A DNA stretch of 12,701 bases from Planctomycetota bacterium. Lineage in GTDB: Bacteria > Planctomycetota > Phycisphaerae > WQYP01 > JAJZKY01. The DNA lies in NCBI GenBank assembly GCA_021803885.1, contig JAJZKY010000053.1:1-12701 (forward strand). The letters run 5' to 3'. Below are positions 1 to 7,263 of the stretch, in pieces (positions within the stretch are counted from its first letter, which is position 1; each line of letters opens with the position of its first letter). The notes under the pieces were generated by a model. It was not told the origin of the DNA, did no database searches, and worked only from the letters and a program-made list of their open reading frames with translations. Both the position numbers and the translations under genes were made by a program.

Positions 1-411
1 CTGCAAGCGGTGGGCTTATCGGCGGTAAAATTGGTGTTGATCACCAATGCCACGATGTTTGGCCGCCGGCCCGTGCGCGACGCTCTGGAATATCTGGATC
101 AACATGGTGGAGAAATCTGGGCCAAGTTGGATGCGGGCACGGCCGCGTATTATCAGTTGGTGAATCGACCGGGCGTGGGCTTTGCGCGGATTTTACGCAA
201 CATTACGTGGTGTGCGCGGGTGCGGCCAACGGTGATTCAAACCCTGCTGATGCGGATTGGCGGGCAATCGCCGGGGCCGGAAGAAATACTCGCTTATACC
301 CAGCGGCTTGCGGAGATCATGGCGACACCCGCCCTGCCTGGCCGGGTACACGTCTATCCACACTGCAATAAATGCAGTCAAAATTGCAAATTTTATCCGG
401 GTTTAAATTAA
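1..411 (+). CDS. Radical SAM protein, middle to C-terminal fragment (broken by an inversion junction)
   Basis: The frame is open from the first base, so the gene enters from outside the window. The readable part has the features of the middle of a radical SAM protein: KLVLITNATMF, a strand and turn typical of the TIM-barrel core, then EIWAKLDAGT and PTVIQTLLMRI. The resemblance runs to about LAEI near base 318. The rest (to the stop at 409-411) is not family-like: its Cys-rich tail HCNKCSQNC is the complement of the CNFDCIYC motif coded on the other strand. The last 30 or so codons are therefore probably not authentic. The expected C-terminus is missing, and the matching N-terminus lies inverted at 317-550. 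The substrate is unknown. The fold call is good; the 3' end is not to be trusted. Confidence 0.7.
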   Translation: MQAVGLSAVKLVLITNATMFGRRPVRDALEYLDQHGGEIWAKLDAGTAAYYQLVNRPGVGFARILRNITWCARVRPTVIQTLLMRIGGQSPGPEEILAYTQRLAEIMATPALPGRVHVYPHCNKCSQNCKFYPGLN

Positions 412-550
412 TGCCGATGCTTAAGCCGCCGCTGCGCCGCGACACCACCGGATACACATATCGATTGCCGGACCACTCCCGTGAATGGCTGCCAAAAGCC
501 AATCGCGTGGCGGCCAATGCCGCGGCGTCATCGGAATGCCTACCATTCAT
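317..550 (-). CDS. Radical SAM protein, N-terminal fragment with CxxxCxxC cluster motif
   Basis: This is the first part of a radical SAM enzyme, whose three cysteines bind a [4Fe-4S] cluster that cleaves S-adenosylmethionine. The start is ATG at 550, fixed by a perfect ribosome binding site (AAGGAGGT) six bases upstream. The protein runs through YVYPVVSRRSGGLSIGINLN to the motif CNFDCIYC, then SVDRRVPGQ, and meets a stop at 317-319. Only 78 codons remain, whereas such enzymes are usually about 300 residues. The missing middle of what looks like the same protein is coded on the opposite strand immediately beyond (1 to about 318). The frame is also open upstream to 799, but the ribosome binding site and loss of family resemblance argue against a longer protein. 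As it stands the gene cannot make a complete enzyme. Confidence 0.75.
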   Translation of the reverse strand: MNGRHSDDAAALAATRLAFGSHSREWSGNRYVYPVVSRRSGGLSIGINLNPDKICNFDCIYCSVDRRVPGQAGRVSP

Positions 551-556
551 CGCAAA

Positions 557-564
557 CCTCCTTT
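557..564 (-). promoter_or_regulatory. Strong Shine-Dalgarno site of the minus-strand radical SAM gene
   Basis: Read on the minus strand the sequence is AAAGGAGG, then TTTGCG, then ATG at 550. With the next base it matches the full anti-Shine-Dalgarno core AAGGAGGT. It decides the start of the radical SAM fragment and shows that the minus strand, not the plus strand, is the natural coding strand here. Confidence 0.8.
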
Positions 565-849
565 GGAGTGCGGCAGTGTCAACGTCCGGTTGTTGAGCCA
601 CACCAGCTCCAGCCCTCCATTGGCCGAACCAGGCGACCGCAGCCATTTGACGCCAGCCTATCCGCTCAACTAGAGTACAGCTTGGGAAACCGGCCCAAAG
701 GGCCAAAATTCCGCACGAGCCGAAGCGTTCCCGGCCGTACCCGCCAACGCGGCGGGCTCGCGCGGTCCAAGCGGGCGGATTTCCCATGGACGCCAGCATA
801 ACGTCTTGCGGCCCATTGTAGAAGATCCGATGCAGGAATCACGACGACT
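565..849. other. Intergenic region between divergent genes, no gene recognised
   Basis: About 285 bases separate the minus-strand radical SAM start from the plus-strand phosphoesterase. Both strands contain open frames, but none resembles a known protein or has a convincing ribosome binding site. Two GC-rich inverted repeats are visible: GGCCC-AAA-GGGCC at 692-704, and CCCGCC with GGCGGG at 740-756 around a five-base loop. Neither is followed by a T-run on either strand, so they are not typical intrinsic terminators. I saw no convincing -35/-10 pair and no tRNA-like or other known RNA core. Confidence 0.5.
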
Positions 850-1722
850 TTGGACGAAAAATCAGAACATCTCGCTGGACTTTCCAGTATTCGCAATGTG
901 CACGAAGCTAATTCTGCTGATCCCCTGGCGGCGGCGCCAGCACCGCCACCATCAGCCAATGGAAATTCAGACCCCCTGGCTATTATTTTAGATATTCACG
1001 CCAACCTTGAGGCCCTGACCACTGTGCTTGACGAGATCGCCAAACGGGGCATCAAGAAAATCTGCTGCCTGGGAGATGTCGTCGGATACGGCCCCAATCC
1101 CTTGGAATGCATTGATCTGGTGCTGGAGAATTGTCAGTTTACCATTATGGGCAACCACGATTTCGCGATCTTTTATGAGCCTTATAATTTTAATACCGCG
1201 GCAGAAAATGCGGCTTTCTGGACACGCCAGCAGTTTGAATGTGACCCGGACAGGCCGCGACGCAACCGACGGTGGCGCTACCTTGGGTCCATGCCAACCC
1301 GCATGTTAAACGAAAAATTTCTGGCCGTGCATGGATCCCCCCGGCGCCCCATCAACGAATATATTTTTCCAGACGATATTTACTCGGCCACGCAAAAACT
1401 GGCGGGTATTTTTGACCGAGTGCCCCACCTGTGCTTCGTGGGCCATACCCATGTGCCCGGGGTCTTTGTAGAACACCCGGATTTTTATTCCCCCGCTGAT
1501 CTGGACAACCGTTACACCATCAGCACTGAAAAGGCGGTGATCAACGTTGGCAGCGTGGGCCAGCCGCGGGACCACGATCCGCGGGCGAGCTTTGCCATTC
1601 TCCACACAGACACGGTGGAATTCGTTCGCCTGTCCTATGATGTCAACGCAACGGTGGAGAAGGTGCGCTCCATCGACGCCCTCGATAACTTCCTGGGTCA
1701 ACGCCTGCTGGAAGGTGTTTAA
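850..1722 (+). CDS. Metallophosphoesterase, YfcE/MJ0936-like (calcineurin-like superfamily)
   Basis: This is a soluble two-metal phosphoesterase; the natural substrate is unknown. All metal-site motifs are present in order: DIH (D48, H50), GDVVG (75-79), GNHD (101-104), HGSP from H161, GHTH (198-201), then NVGSVGQPRD (232-241), typical of the YfcE/MJ0936 group. The residue before D48 is Leu rather than the usual Ser. The start is uncertain. No in-frame ATG precedes the domain; the frame opens at 802 and offers TTG at 850 (AGGA 12 bases upstream) or GTG at 898. The first 42 residues are a Pro/Ala-rich extension, while relatives usually begin right at the first motif. A terminator follows, so it is probably transcribed alone. 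Family certain, start uncertain. Confidence 0.88.
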   Translation: MDEKSEHLAGLSSIRNVHEANSADPLAAAPAPPPSANGNSDPLAIILDIHANLEALTTVLDEIAKRGIKKICCLGDVVGYGPNPLECIDLVLENCQFTIMGNHDFAIFYEPYNFNTAAENAAFWTRQQFECDPDRPRRNRRWRYLGSMPTRMLNEKFLAVHGSPRRPINEYIFPDDIYSATQKLAGIFDRVPHLCFVGHTHVPGVFVEHPDFYSPADLDNRYTISTEKAVINVGSVGQPRDHDPRASFAILHTDTVEFVRLSYDVNATVEKVRSIDALDNFLGQRLLEGV

Positions 1723-1762
1723 GGAATGTGGAATGGCGGCCCGGCCGCACCAGCCGCAAGCC

Positions 1763-1807
1763 CCCGGGCCAAATCCGTGGATTGTAAAATTGGCCCGGGC
1801 GATTTTT
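1763..1807 (+). terminator. Intrinsic terminator between the metallophosphoesterase gene and yidC
   Basis: A perfect ten-base inverted repeat (CCCGGGCCAA at 1763-1772 and TTGGCCCGGG at 1790-1799) with a 17-base loop is followed after three bases by TTTTT. It lies 40 bases past the phosphoesterase stop and 60 bases before the yidC start, the expected place for an end of transcript. It implies that yidC has its own promoter, which I could not identify. Confidence 0.65.
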
Positions 1808-1868
1808 ATGATGCAACAGTTGGCCGATGCCGGACCACGGCTTGACCCAATACCCTACTGAGGTTTTG

Positions 1869-3824
1869 ATGAACGGTAAAAAACTACTCAATTTTCTGAT
1901 GATTTTCGCCGTGGCTTTCCTGGCCATGCAATTGTTTACACACTTTTTCATCAAGCCCAAAAGTAAACCGAGCCTCCACCAGCGGGCCGGCGCGGGGGCC
2001 GCCAGCGGCGGCTCCGGCGCGAAGATTCAACTGGTGCCCGTAAATGCCGTCAAACCTACCTTCATTACCTTGGGCAGCGCCGTTAAGGGACAACCCTATT
2101 TGCTGGCGGTTCGTGTGAGCAGTGTTTCCGCGGGCATTGAAAATGTCCAACTCAATGCGGCCCAATATCGTCAGCATATCGGTTCCAATCAACCGCTTCT
2201 CCTGCTGACCGCCCACCCGCACGTGCCGCTCCCCTTTGCCACCACCAGCGCCCTGATCAACGGCGAATACTACCCGCTGGGGCACGTGGTTTGGGGCGTG
2301 CTGAAGGCCCCCCAAAACGGCCGCCGCCTGAGTACCACGCTCAGCGTGACCGTGGACGATGCCACCGGCCATCCGCTGGCCAGAATCAACAAAACTTTTC
2401 GCATCAACCCGAAAACCTATGATGTGCGCATCACGCAGCGGATTTACAACCTGACTTCCAGACCGATAAGCATTGCCGTCAATGAACTTGGACCTATCAG
2501 CCTGCCGCTGCAAGACCGGCAGGAAGATTTGCGCACCTTTATGAGCGCCGGGTATCGTCAACAAAGCCATTATCTGGATACCAGCGGTTTTCCCGAGGTG
2601 TACCAGACCGCCATGGCCGATCCTGATGCCAAACCGGTAAAACTCGGGCTATTTACCGGCCACAATCGCCTGCTGTGGATCGCCACGTCCAATCGTTTTT
2701 TTACGGCCATCCTACGCCCACTGCCGTACGGCCCCATTCACTGGGATCCACTGGACAACGGCCAGCAGATTCCGCGCATCACCTATCTGCATTCCGCCTG
2801 GGTCAAGCGCATCGGATCTGAGCCCACCAGCGCCGAACCACGCGGCATTGCCGCTGTCGTGCTGCATGGCGCCACGCTGCAAATTCCCGGCGGGGGTCAC
2901 ACGGCCATGCCCATCGGCGTTTATTTTGGCCCGAAAAAGCGATCCATCCTGGCCGGGTCCGCCCACGCCAAACCAGGCTCCGCGGCCTACGAATACAATC
3001 TGTTTCATTATCTGGCCGTAATACAATTTAACCAGGGCAGTTGGTGTTCGTTTCTGACCTTTGCCTGGCTGGCTCTGGCCATTCTCAAAATCTTGACGTG
3101 GATCCACGCATTGATTCCCAATTATGGCATCGCCATTATGATTTTTGTACTGGTCATCCGTCTGCTGCTGCACCCCTTGACCCGCTACGGCCAGATCACC
3201 ATGACCAAAACCCAGCGAAAAATGGCGGCACTGGCGCCGGATCTGGAACGCCTGCGAACCAAATACGCCAAGGATAAAACCCGCCTCCAGCAGGAAACCA
3301 TGGCGCTCTACAAAGAACGCAACGTGAATCCTGCCAGCAGCGTTCTGGGGTGTTTGCCCATGCTGCTGCAAATGCCTATCTGGATTGCGCTGTATTCCGG
3401 TCTGGCCGTGGACATAGACTTGCGTCAAGCCGGCTTCATTCCGGGATGGATTACCAATTTATCCAATCCGGATACCATCTACAGCCATCAAATTGGCTTT
3501 CATATCCCCATTCTCGGATACCAGTTTGAGGGGCACAACTTCATTGCTTTTAATCTCCTGCCGTTGCTTTTAGGCGTGGTTTTCTTTTTGCAAATGAAGA
3601 TGCAGATGAAACTTTCTCCACCCCCCACGGACCCCCAGCAACGGCAAACTCAAATGATCTCTCAATACATGATTCTGCTTTTTCCGCTGTTTTTGTACAA
3701 CGCTCCATCGGGGTTAAACTTGTACATCTGCGCCAGTACGCTCGGCGGACTCGTGGATTCCTGGTTGGTGCGGCGCCACCTGCGAAAAATGGACGCTGCG
3801 GCAGCCTTGGCCGGAACAACGTGA
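1869..3824 (+). CDS. yidC: Membrane protein insertase YidC (Oxa1/Alb3 family)
   Basis: YidC inserts and folds inner-membrane proteins, alone or with SecYEG. The 651-residue protein has an N-terminal signal-anchor helix (about residues 7-25), a large periplasmic domain (about 30-380), and the conserved five-helix core: helices near 393-413, 417-435, 489-511, 557-577 and 600-635. The positively charged groove residue is visible as Arg431 in FVLVIRLLLHP, followed by a charged cytoplasmic hairpin (about 440-485). The end carries NAPSGLNLY, close to the family signature near the last helix. It is longer than the 548-residue E. coli protein, mainly in the periplasmic part. The start is ATG at 1869 with GAGG five bases upstream; an in-frame ATG at 1827 lacks such a site. 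It is probably cotranscribed with mnmE. No rpmH, rnpA or jag neighbour is seen. Confidence 0.95.
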   Translation: MNGKKLLNFLMIFAVAFLAMQLFTHFFIKPKSKPSLHQRAGAGAASGGSGAKIQLVPVNAVKPTFITLGSAVKGQPYLLAVRVSSVSAGIENVQLNAAQYRQHIGSNQPLLLLTAHPHVPLPFATTSALINGEYYPLGHVVWGVLKAPQNGRRLSTTLSVTVDDATGHPLARINKTFRINPKTYDVRITQRIYNLTSRPISIAVNELGPISLPLQDRQEDLRTFMSAGYRQQSHYLDTSGFPEVYQTAMADPDAKPVKLGLFTGHNRLLWIATSNRFFTAILRPLPYGPIHWDPLDNGQQIPRITYLHSAWVKRIGSEPTSAEPRGIAAVVLHGATLQIPGGGHTAMPIGVYFGPKKRSILAGSAHAKPGSAAYEYNLFHYLAVIQFNQGSWCSFLTFAWLALAILKILTWIHALIPNYGIAIMIFVLVIRLLLHPLTRYGQITMTKTQRKMAALAPDLERLRTKYAKDKTRLQQETMALYKERNVNPASSVLGCLPMLLQMPIWIALYSGLAVDIDLRQAGFIPGWITNLSNPDTIYSHQIGFHIPILGYQFEGHNFIAFNLLPLLLGVVFFLQMKMQMKLSPPPTDPQQRQTQMISQYMILLFPLFLYNAPSGLNLYICASTLGGLVDSWLVRRHLRKMDAAAALAGTT

Positions 3825-3861
3825 TGGGCGATAATCCTCCAACCGCCCTGGGCGATCCGCC

Positions 3862-5223
3862 ATGATTACCACCGACACCATTGTTGCCATCAGCTCGCCA
3901 CCCGGCTGCGGAGCCAGGGGAATTATCCGCCTCAGCGGCCCCAACTCGCATCATTTGGCCATGCAGGTCCTTGAGCTGGAGTGCCCGTTGACTACGGGCT
4001 TCTGGCTTCCGGCGCAGGTGCGCAGTGTTGACGCTCCGGCGGGCGTGATCCTGTTTCAGGCGCCGCGCAGTTTCACCGGCCAAATGATGGCCGAAATTCA
4101 TCTGCCCGGGTCTCCGGTGCTGCTGCAAATTCTGCTGACCGAACTGCTGATGGCCGGCGGTAGGAGCGCAGAACCCGGCGAATTCACGGCCCGCGCGTTT
4201 TGTGGCGGCAAGTTTGATCTGACGCGAGCCGAAGGCATTGCCGCCACCATTGCCGCCCGCAACCGGCGCCAACTCCGCGCGGCTGAAAACCTGCGCCGCG
4301 GAGAATTATTCCGTTGGACGCACGCTCTAGCCGACCAACTGGCCGAACTTTTGGCCCTGGTTGAGGCCAACATTGATTTTACCGAAGAGCCGGATATCAG
4401 CTTCATCTCATCTGCTGTATTAAACCAACGACTGCAGACCATGGAAAATAAGATCGCCGCCCTGGTGGATAGCGCCAGCCGGTGGGAAGATTCCGATGCG
4501 CTGCCGGCGGTGGTTATGCTGGGCCGGCCCAATGTCGGAAAGAGTTCCCTTTTAAACGCTATGCAGGGTGAGGACCGGGCGATTGTTTCAGACCTGGCCG
4601 GCACCACACGGGATGCGATCTCGGTACGCATCTGCCACAAGGGAAGACAGTTTCGGCTGACCGATGTTGCAGGCATGGGCGATTTCACCTCCCCTTTGGC
4701 CCTGCAAATGGACGCGGCGCGGGAGCAAAACCTGCTCGCCGCCGATGTCATTCTCCTGGTAACCGCACCACCGGAAAATTTCCCACCCGCCGCACTGGAC
4801 CTGTCCAAGGTCGTCGAAAAATATGGTGTACCGCTGATTTGGGTCCAAAACAAGGCTGATCTTGCAGAATTTTCGGCTGCGGAGGTCCACCAGCCCCACG
4901 GGCCGACCGTCCGTGTTTCCGCCCGCACCGGTCACAATCTCGATGAACTTCAAGACCTGATCGTCAATGTCATCAGCCAAGGCCCCATGTTGACCCGCGA
5001 CCAGGTGGCCTTGAACGCCCGCCATCGTACGGCTCTTCATCAAGCGCTGGACTCCATACGGGAAGCTGCCACACTCTGCGCCACCACCGCGGGCAATACC
5101 ATGCCGGAATTGCTGGCTGGAGAGCTGCGACAGGCCCTGCAGGCCTTAGGCGACATTTCCGGAGTGATCACCCCGGATCAACTACTGGGTAAAATTTTTG
5201 GCCGATTCTGCATCGGCAAATAA
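3862..5223 (+). CDS. mnmE: tRNA modification GTPase MnmE
   Basis: With MnmG, MnmE installs the carboxymethylaminomethyl-type group on wobble uridine 34 of certain tRNAs. The 453 residues match the family in length. The N-terminal folate-binding domain shows [20 protein letters not shown] and [11 protein letters not shown] helical domain follows, with the inserted G domain: G1 GRPNVGKSS (221-229), G2 AGTTRD (246-251), G3 DVAG (268-271), G4 NKAD (330-333). The protein ends in FCIGK, whose Cys450 is essential in relatives. Two oddities: the HGG loop of the folate domain reads LPGSP, and switch II lacks the glutamate equivalent to E. coli Glu282 (Ala280 in an ungapped alignment). It follows yidC by 37 bases, a common pairing, and converges with the next gene only seven bases away. 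Confidence 0.94.
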   Translation: MITTDTIVAISSPPGCGARGIIRLSGPNSHHLAMQVLELECPLTTGFWLPAQVRSVDAPAGVILFQAPRSFTGQMMAEIHLPGSPVLLQILLTELLMAGGRSAEPGEFTARAFCGGKFDLTRAEGIAATIAARNRRQLRAAENLRRGELFRWTHALADQLAELLALVEANIDFTEEPDISFISSAVLNQRLQTMENKIAALVDSASRWEDSDALPAVVMLGRPNVGKSSLLNAMQGEDRAIVSDLAGTTRDAISVRICHKGRQFRLTDVAGMGDFTSPLALQMDAAREQNLLAADVILLVTAPPENFPPAALDLSKVVEKYGVPLIWVQNKADLAEFSAAEVHQPHGPTVRVSARTGHNLDELQDLIVNVISQGPMLTRDQVALNARHRTALHQALDSIREAATLCATTAGNTMPELLAGELRQALQALGDISGVITPDQLLGKIFGRFCIGK

Positions 5224-5230
5224 CCCCTCG

Positions 5231-6082
5231 CTACGCTACCGCCGCAAGCGATATCACCTGCTGGCGCAAACCGGGCACGGTATATTGCCGGGCCAGATCA
5301 ATGGCCACCACCGCGCCGTGATTGTGCGAAGAATCAATCAAAAATATTCGCTCGGCGATTTCGCCGAATCCCTCTTCCCGCGGTTGATGGCCGCAGATAA
5401 AAATATCGGAAAACCAAACCCGGGAAAGCTCTTGAACCACGGCCGCGCTTTGATGGCGACCCCAAATCATGCGGTAGACCGACGCCATCCTGGCATAATC
5501 GCCGGGAACCAGTGGGCGAGTGAGTATGCTGGCATCAAAATGAGCCATATCCGCAGGCCCAGGCAGCGAATGGCTGACCAAAATTCCGTTAATCGTGATG
5601 CATGCCAGCGGCAAACTCAACACAAATTGGCGAAATGCCGCCGCGACCTCAGCCGCCCGTCCGCCGAAATTCACTGCCAACGCACGATTGAAGCGCTCCG
5701 TGAGATCGTATCCATCCTTGAGAATCGGCATGCCAAATATCTGAGCCCAGTCATGGTTGGACAAAATAAAATGCACACGCCCGGGAAACTCCATGGACCA
5801 GGCAATGGCATCCAGAACCAAGTCCAGACTGTTATCTTCGCCCTGCGCCCCCAAGGCTCCACCATGGATGAGTTCCTGCAACACCACATGCCGCTGGCCA
5901 AAAGCGTCTAACGCGGCCAGGGCGACGATACGTTCAAAATTTCGGCGATGGTTGTGTAAATCGCCGCTGATCATCAACTCGCCCTCTGCGGGCAAATGCA
6001 AGAGTTGGCCGTTTCGCAGTGGATTGCCTGCGGCCTGGTGGGCTGCGCTCATCAGCAGGTCAAGCACATGATTGGTCTTCAT
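5231..6082 (-). CDS. Metallophosphoesterase of a divergent, planctomycete-like type
   Basis: The 283-residue soluble protein has a degenerate calcineurin-like motif set in the usual order: GDLHNH (40-45), QELIHG where most members have GD plus a metal-binding region (69-74), SNHD instead of GNHD (108-111), SHS (170-172) and GHQP (231-234). Asp41, His43, Asn109, His110, His171 and His232 can still form a metal site, with Glu70 perhaps replacing the bridging Asp. I recall the QELIHG form from planctomycete proteins of unknown function, so it may be a family trait rather than damage. The start at 6082 has no clear ribosome binding site; Met11 has none either. It lies 110 bases downstream of the kinase gene on the same strand and could share its transcript. 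The substrate is unknown. Confidence 0.8.
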   Translation of the reverse strand: MKTNHVLDLLMSAAHQAAGNPLRNGQLLHLPAEGELMISGDLHNHRRNFERIVALAALDAFGQRHVVLQELIHGGALGAQGEDNSLDLVLDAIAWSMEFPGRVHFILSNHDWAQIFGMPILKDGYDLTERFNRALAVNFGGRAAEVAAAFRQFVLSLPLACITINGILVSHSLPGPADMAHFDASILTRPLVPGDYARMASVYRMIWGRHQSAAVVQELSRVWFSDIFICGHQPREEGFGEIAERIFLIDSSHNHGAVVAIDLARQYTVPGLRQQVISLAAVA

Positions 6083-6192
6083 AAAAATTGGTCCGCACCA
6101 TAGGGCCTATATACGCGGCCCATGCCATCGGCATATTTCACCGCTTTCATGGGTCCGGTCTGGCCGCGCCTGAACTCCGAGGTCCGATCCCG

Positions 6193-7089
6193 TTACGTGA
6201 CCGTGTCGTCTTTGTTGCTGGTGGCGGCCTGGCTGGCGCCCCCTAAACCCAGCGTATCGTCCAAACGCATGGCGGAACTCAGGCTTAAGACCAATTCCAA
6301 GCGGGAAAGCACTTCATCCATGCCTGCGGGCCGATCCGACGGACGATTTTCAATGCACTCCAAAATGAGCTTGGAAAATGAAACCGGAATGCGCGGATTA
6401 ATTTCGTGCGGTGACACCAGTTCTCGCGACGAAACGGCCGCCAATCCCTGCCTGCGTTTAGGAATTACTGTTGGCACATGCCGATCCGTGACACACCAGT
6501 AAAACGTGGCCCCAAAATTAAAAATGTCCGTGGCCGGCGTCAGTGGCCCCAGTGCCACCTGCTCTGGAGCAATATAATCCGGGGTTCCCTGTATGCGGGA
6601 TTTGACCGTACCGATGCTGCAACTCTGGCCGAAATCAATGATCTTGCACTGACCATCCGCGTTCACCAGAATGTTGTTGGGCTTGATGTCCGCATGGACG
6701 TAACCGAGTTTATGCATGGCGGCAAGCCCACGCGCTACTTGGCAGGCAATAGATAGAAGATTTCGTAAATTGGATGGCCTTTCTGAATCCAATGACGTGC
6801 CATCCACAAGATCCATCACCAAATGCAGTTCAACGGTGGTCAGCATTTTTCGTTTTTTGATCAGCCGGTGGCTTTTGCGTAGAGCCGGATGGTCAAATTG
6901 GCTGCTGATCTGATATTCCTGGCTGGCCTGCTCCAGGAACCTATCATCTTCGGCACTGCGGCGTATAACCCTTTTGAGAGCATATACCTGGCCGGTCCGA
7001 TTTTCACACACCGCGTAAATGGTGCTTCTGGCTCCGTAGCCGAGACACGAAAGCACTTCAAAATCGGATATTTCCGGCAATGGTTCCAT
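6193..7089 (-). CDS. Soluble Ser/Thr protein kinase (HADIKPNN type)
   Basis: This is a Hanks-type kinase domain with almost nothing added. Counting from ATG at 7089 (298 residues): glycine loop GYGARS (17-22), ATP lysine K39 in ALKRV, helix-C Glu58, catalytic loop HADIKPNN (132-139), DFG (152-154), QGTPDYIAPEQ with APE at 174-176, and a C-terminal lobe to about 265 before a polar tail. Arg of the usual HRD is Ala, so it is a non-RD kinase; I recall this loop with IDFGQS as typical of a planctomycete group. There is no membrane segment. The start is open: 7089 overlaps the stop of a mini-ORF (TAATG), while ATG at 7179 has AAGG six bases upstream but would begin just past a terminator. The long frame to 7257 is unlikely because it would span that terminator. 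Confidence 0.9.
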   Translation of the reverse strand: MEPLPEISDFEVLSCLGYGARSTIYAVCENRTGQVYALKRVIRRSAEDDRFLEQASQEYQISSQFDHPALRKSHRLIKKRKMLTTVELHLVMDLVDGTSLDSERPSNLRNLLSIACQVARGLAAMHKLGYVHADIKPNNILVNADGQCKIIDFGQSCSIGTVKSRIQGTPDYIAPEQVALGPLTPATDIFNFGATFYWCVTDRHVPTVIPKRRQGLAAVSSRELVSPHEINPRIPVSFSKLILECIENRPSDRPAGMDEVLSRLELVLSLSSAMRLDDTLGLGGASQAATSNKDDTVT

Positions 7090-7115
7090 TAAATCTCGTT
7101 CAATACCTTTTCCAT
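7089..7115 (-). CDS. Candidate eight-codon leader ORF upstream of the kinase gene
   Basis: On the minus strand GGGGAGGTAG (7130-7121) precedes an ATG at 7115 with eight bases between GGAGG and ATG. This is among the best ribosome binding sites in the window. The frame reads MEKVLNEI and stops with TAA whose last A is the first base of the kinase ATG (TAATG). The kinase start itself has no strong ribosome binding site. The arrangement suggests translational coupling. The alternative is that the kinase starts at 7179 and this is chance inside its coding region. Confidence 0.4.
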   Translation of the reverse strand: MEKVLNEI

Positions 7116-7194
7116 CAGGGCTACCTCCCCATAACCATCGGCCAAATGAGCCGGGTAACATGTTGGCAAATACCGCCATGGCCTGCCTTACGCC

Positions 7195-7232
7195 AATAAA
7201 ACAACGCGGCAATGCGAACCAGCATTGCTGCG
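7195..7232 (-). terminator. Intrinsic terminator after the amidase-like gene
   Basis: On the minus strand the arms CGC-A-GCAATGC and GCATTGC-C-GCG pair over eleven positions with one A/C mismatch around a six-base loop (TGGTTC at 7221-7216). They are followed directly by TTGTTTTATT (7204-7195). The hairpin begins 32 bases past the stop of the amidase-like gene, where its transcript should end. It separates that gene from the kinase and argues against a kinase start upstream of it. Confidence 0.65.
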
Positions 7233-7263
7233 GCCTAAAACAATATGGATGTGCCAAGCCTCT

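Noticed and set aside
692..756. Two GC-rich hairpins that could be terminators or a small RNA
   Set aside because: Neither has a T-run on either strand, and the surrounding bases match no RNA family core that I know.
551..799. Open minus-strand frame extending the radical SAM fragment upstream to 799
   Set aside because: The perfect ribosome binding site and ATG at 550 mark the start, family resemblance begins after it, and GC-rich DNA often leaves long chance frames.
5198..5911. A 237-codon plus-strand frame
   Set aside because: It lies antisense to the metallophosphoesterase, whose motifs are clear, and it shows no protein-like motifs of its own.
6103..6134. Inverted repeats GGGCC/GGCCC and ATGCC/GGCAT between the kinase and phosphoesterase genes, with TATATA between them
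   Set aside because: Arms are only five bases, no T-run follows closely on the minus strand, and TATATA has no -35 partner at the right distance.
7090..7257. Longer kinase N-terminus beginning at 7257
   Set aside because: It would run through the intrinsic terminator at 7195-7232 and has no ribosome binding site or family resemblance.
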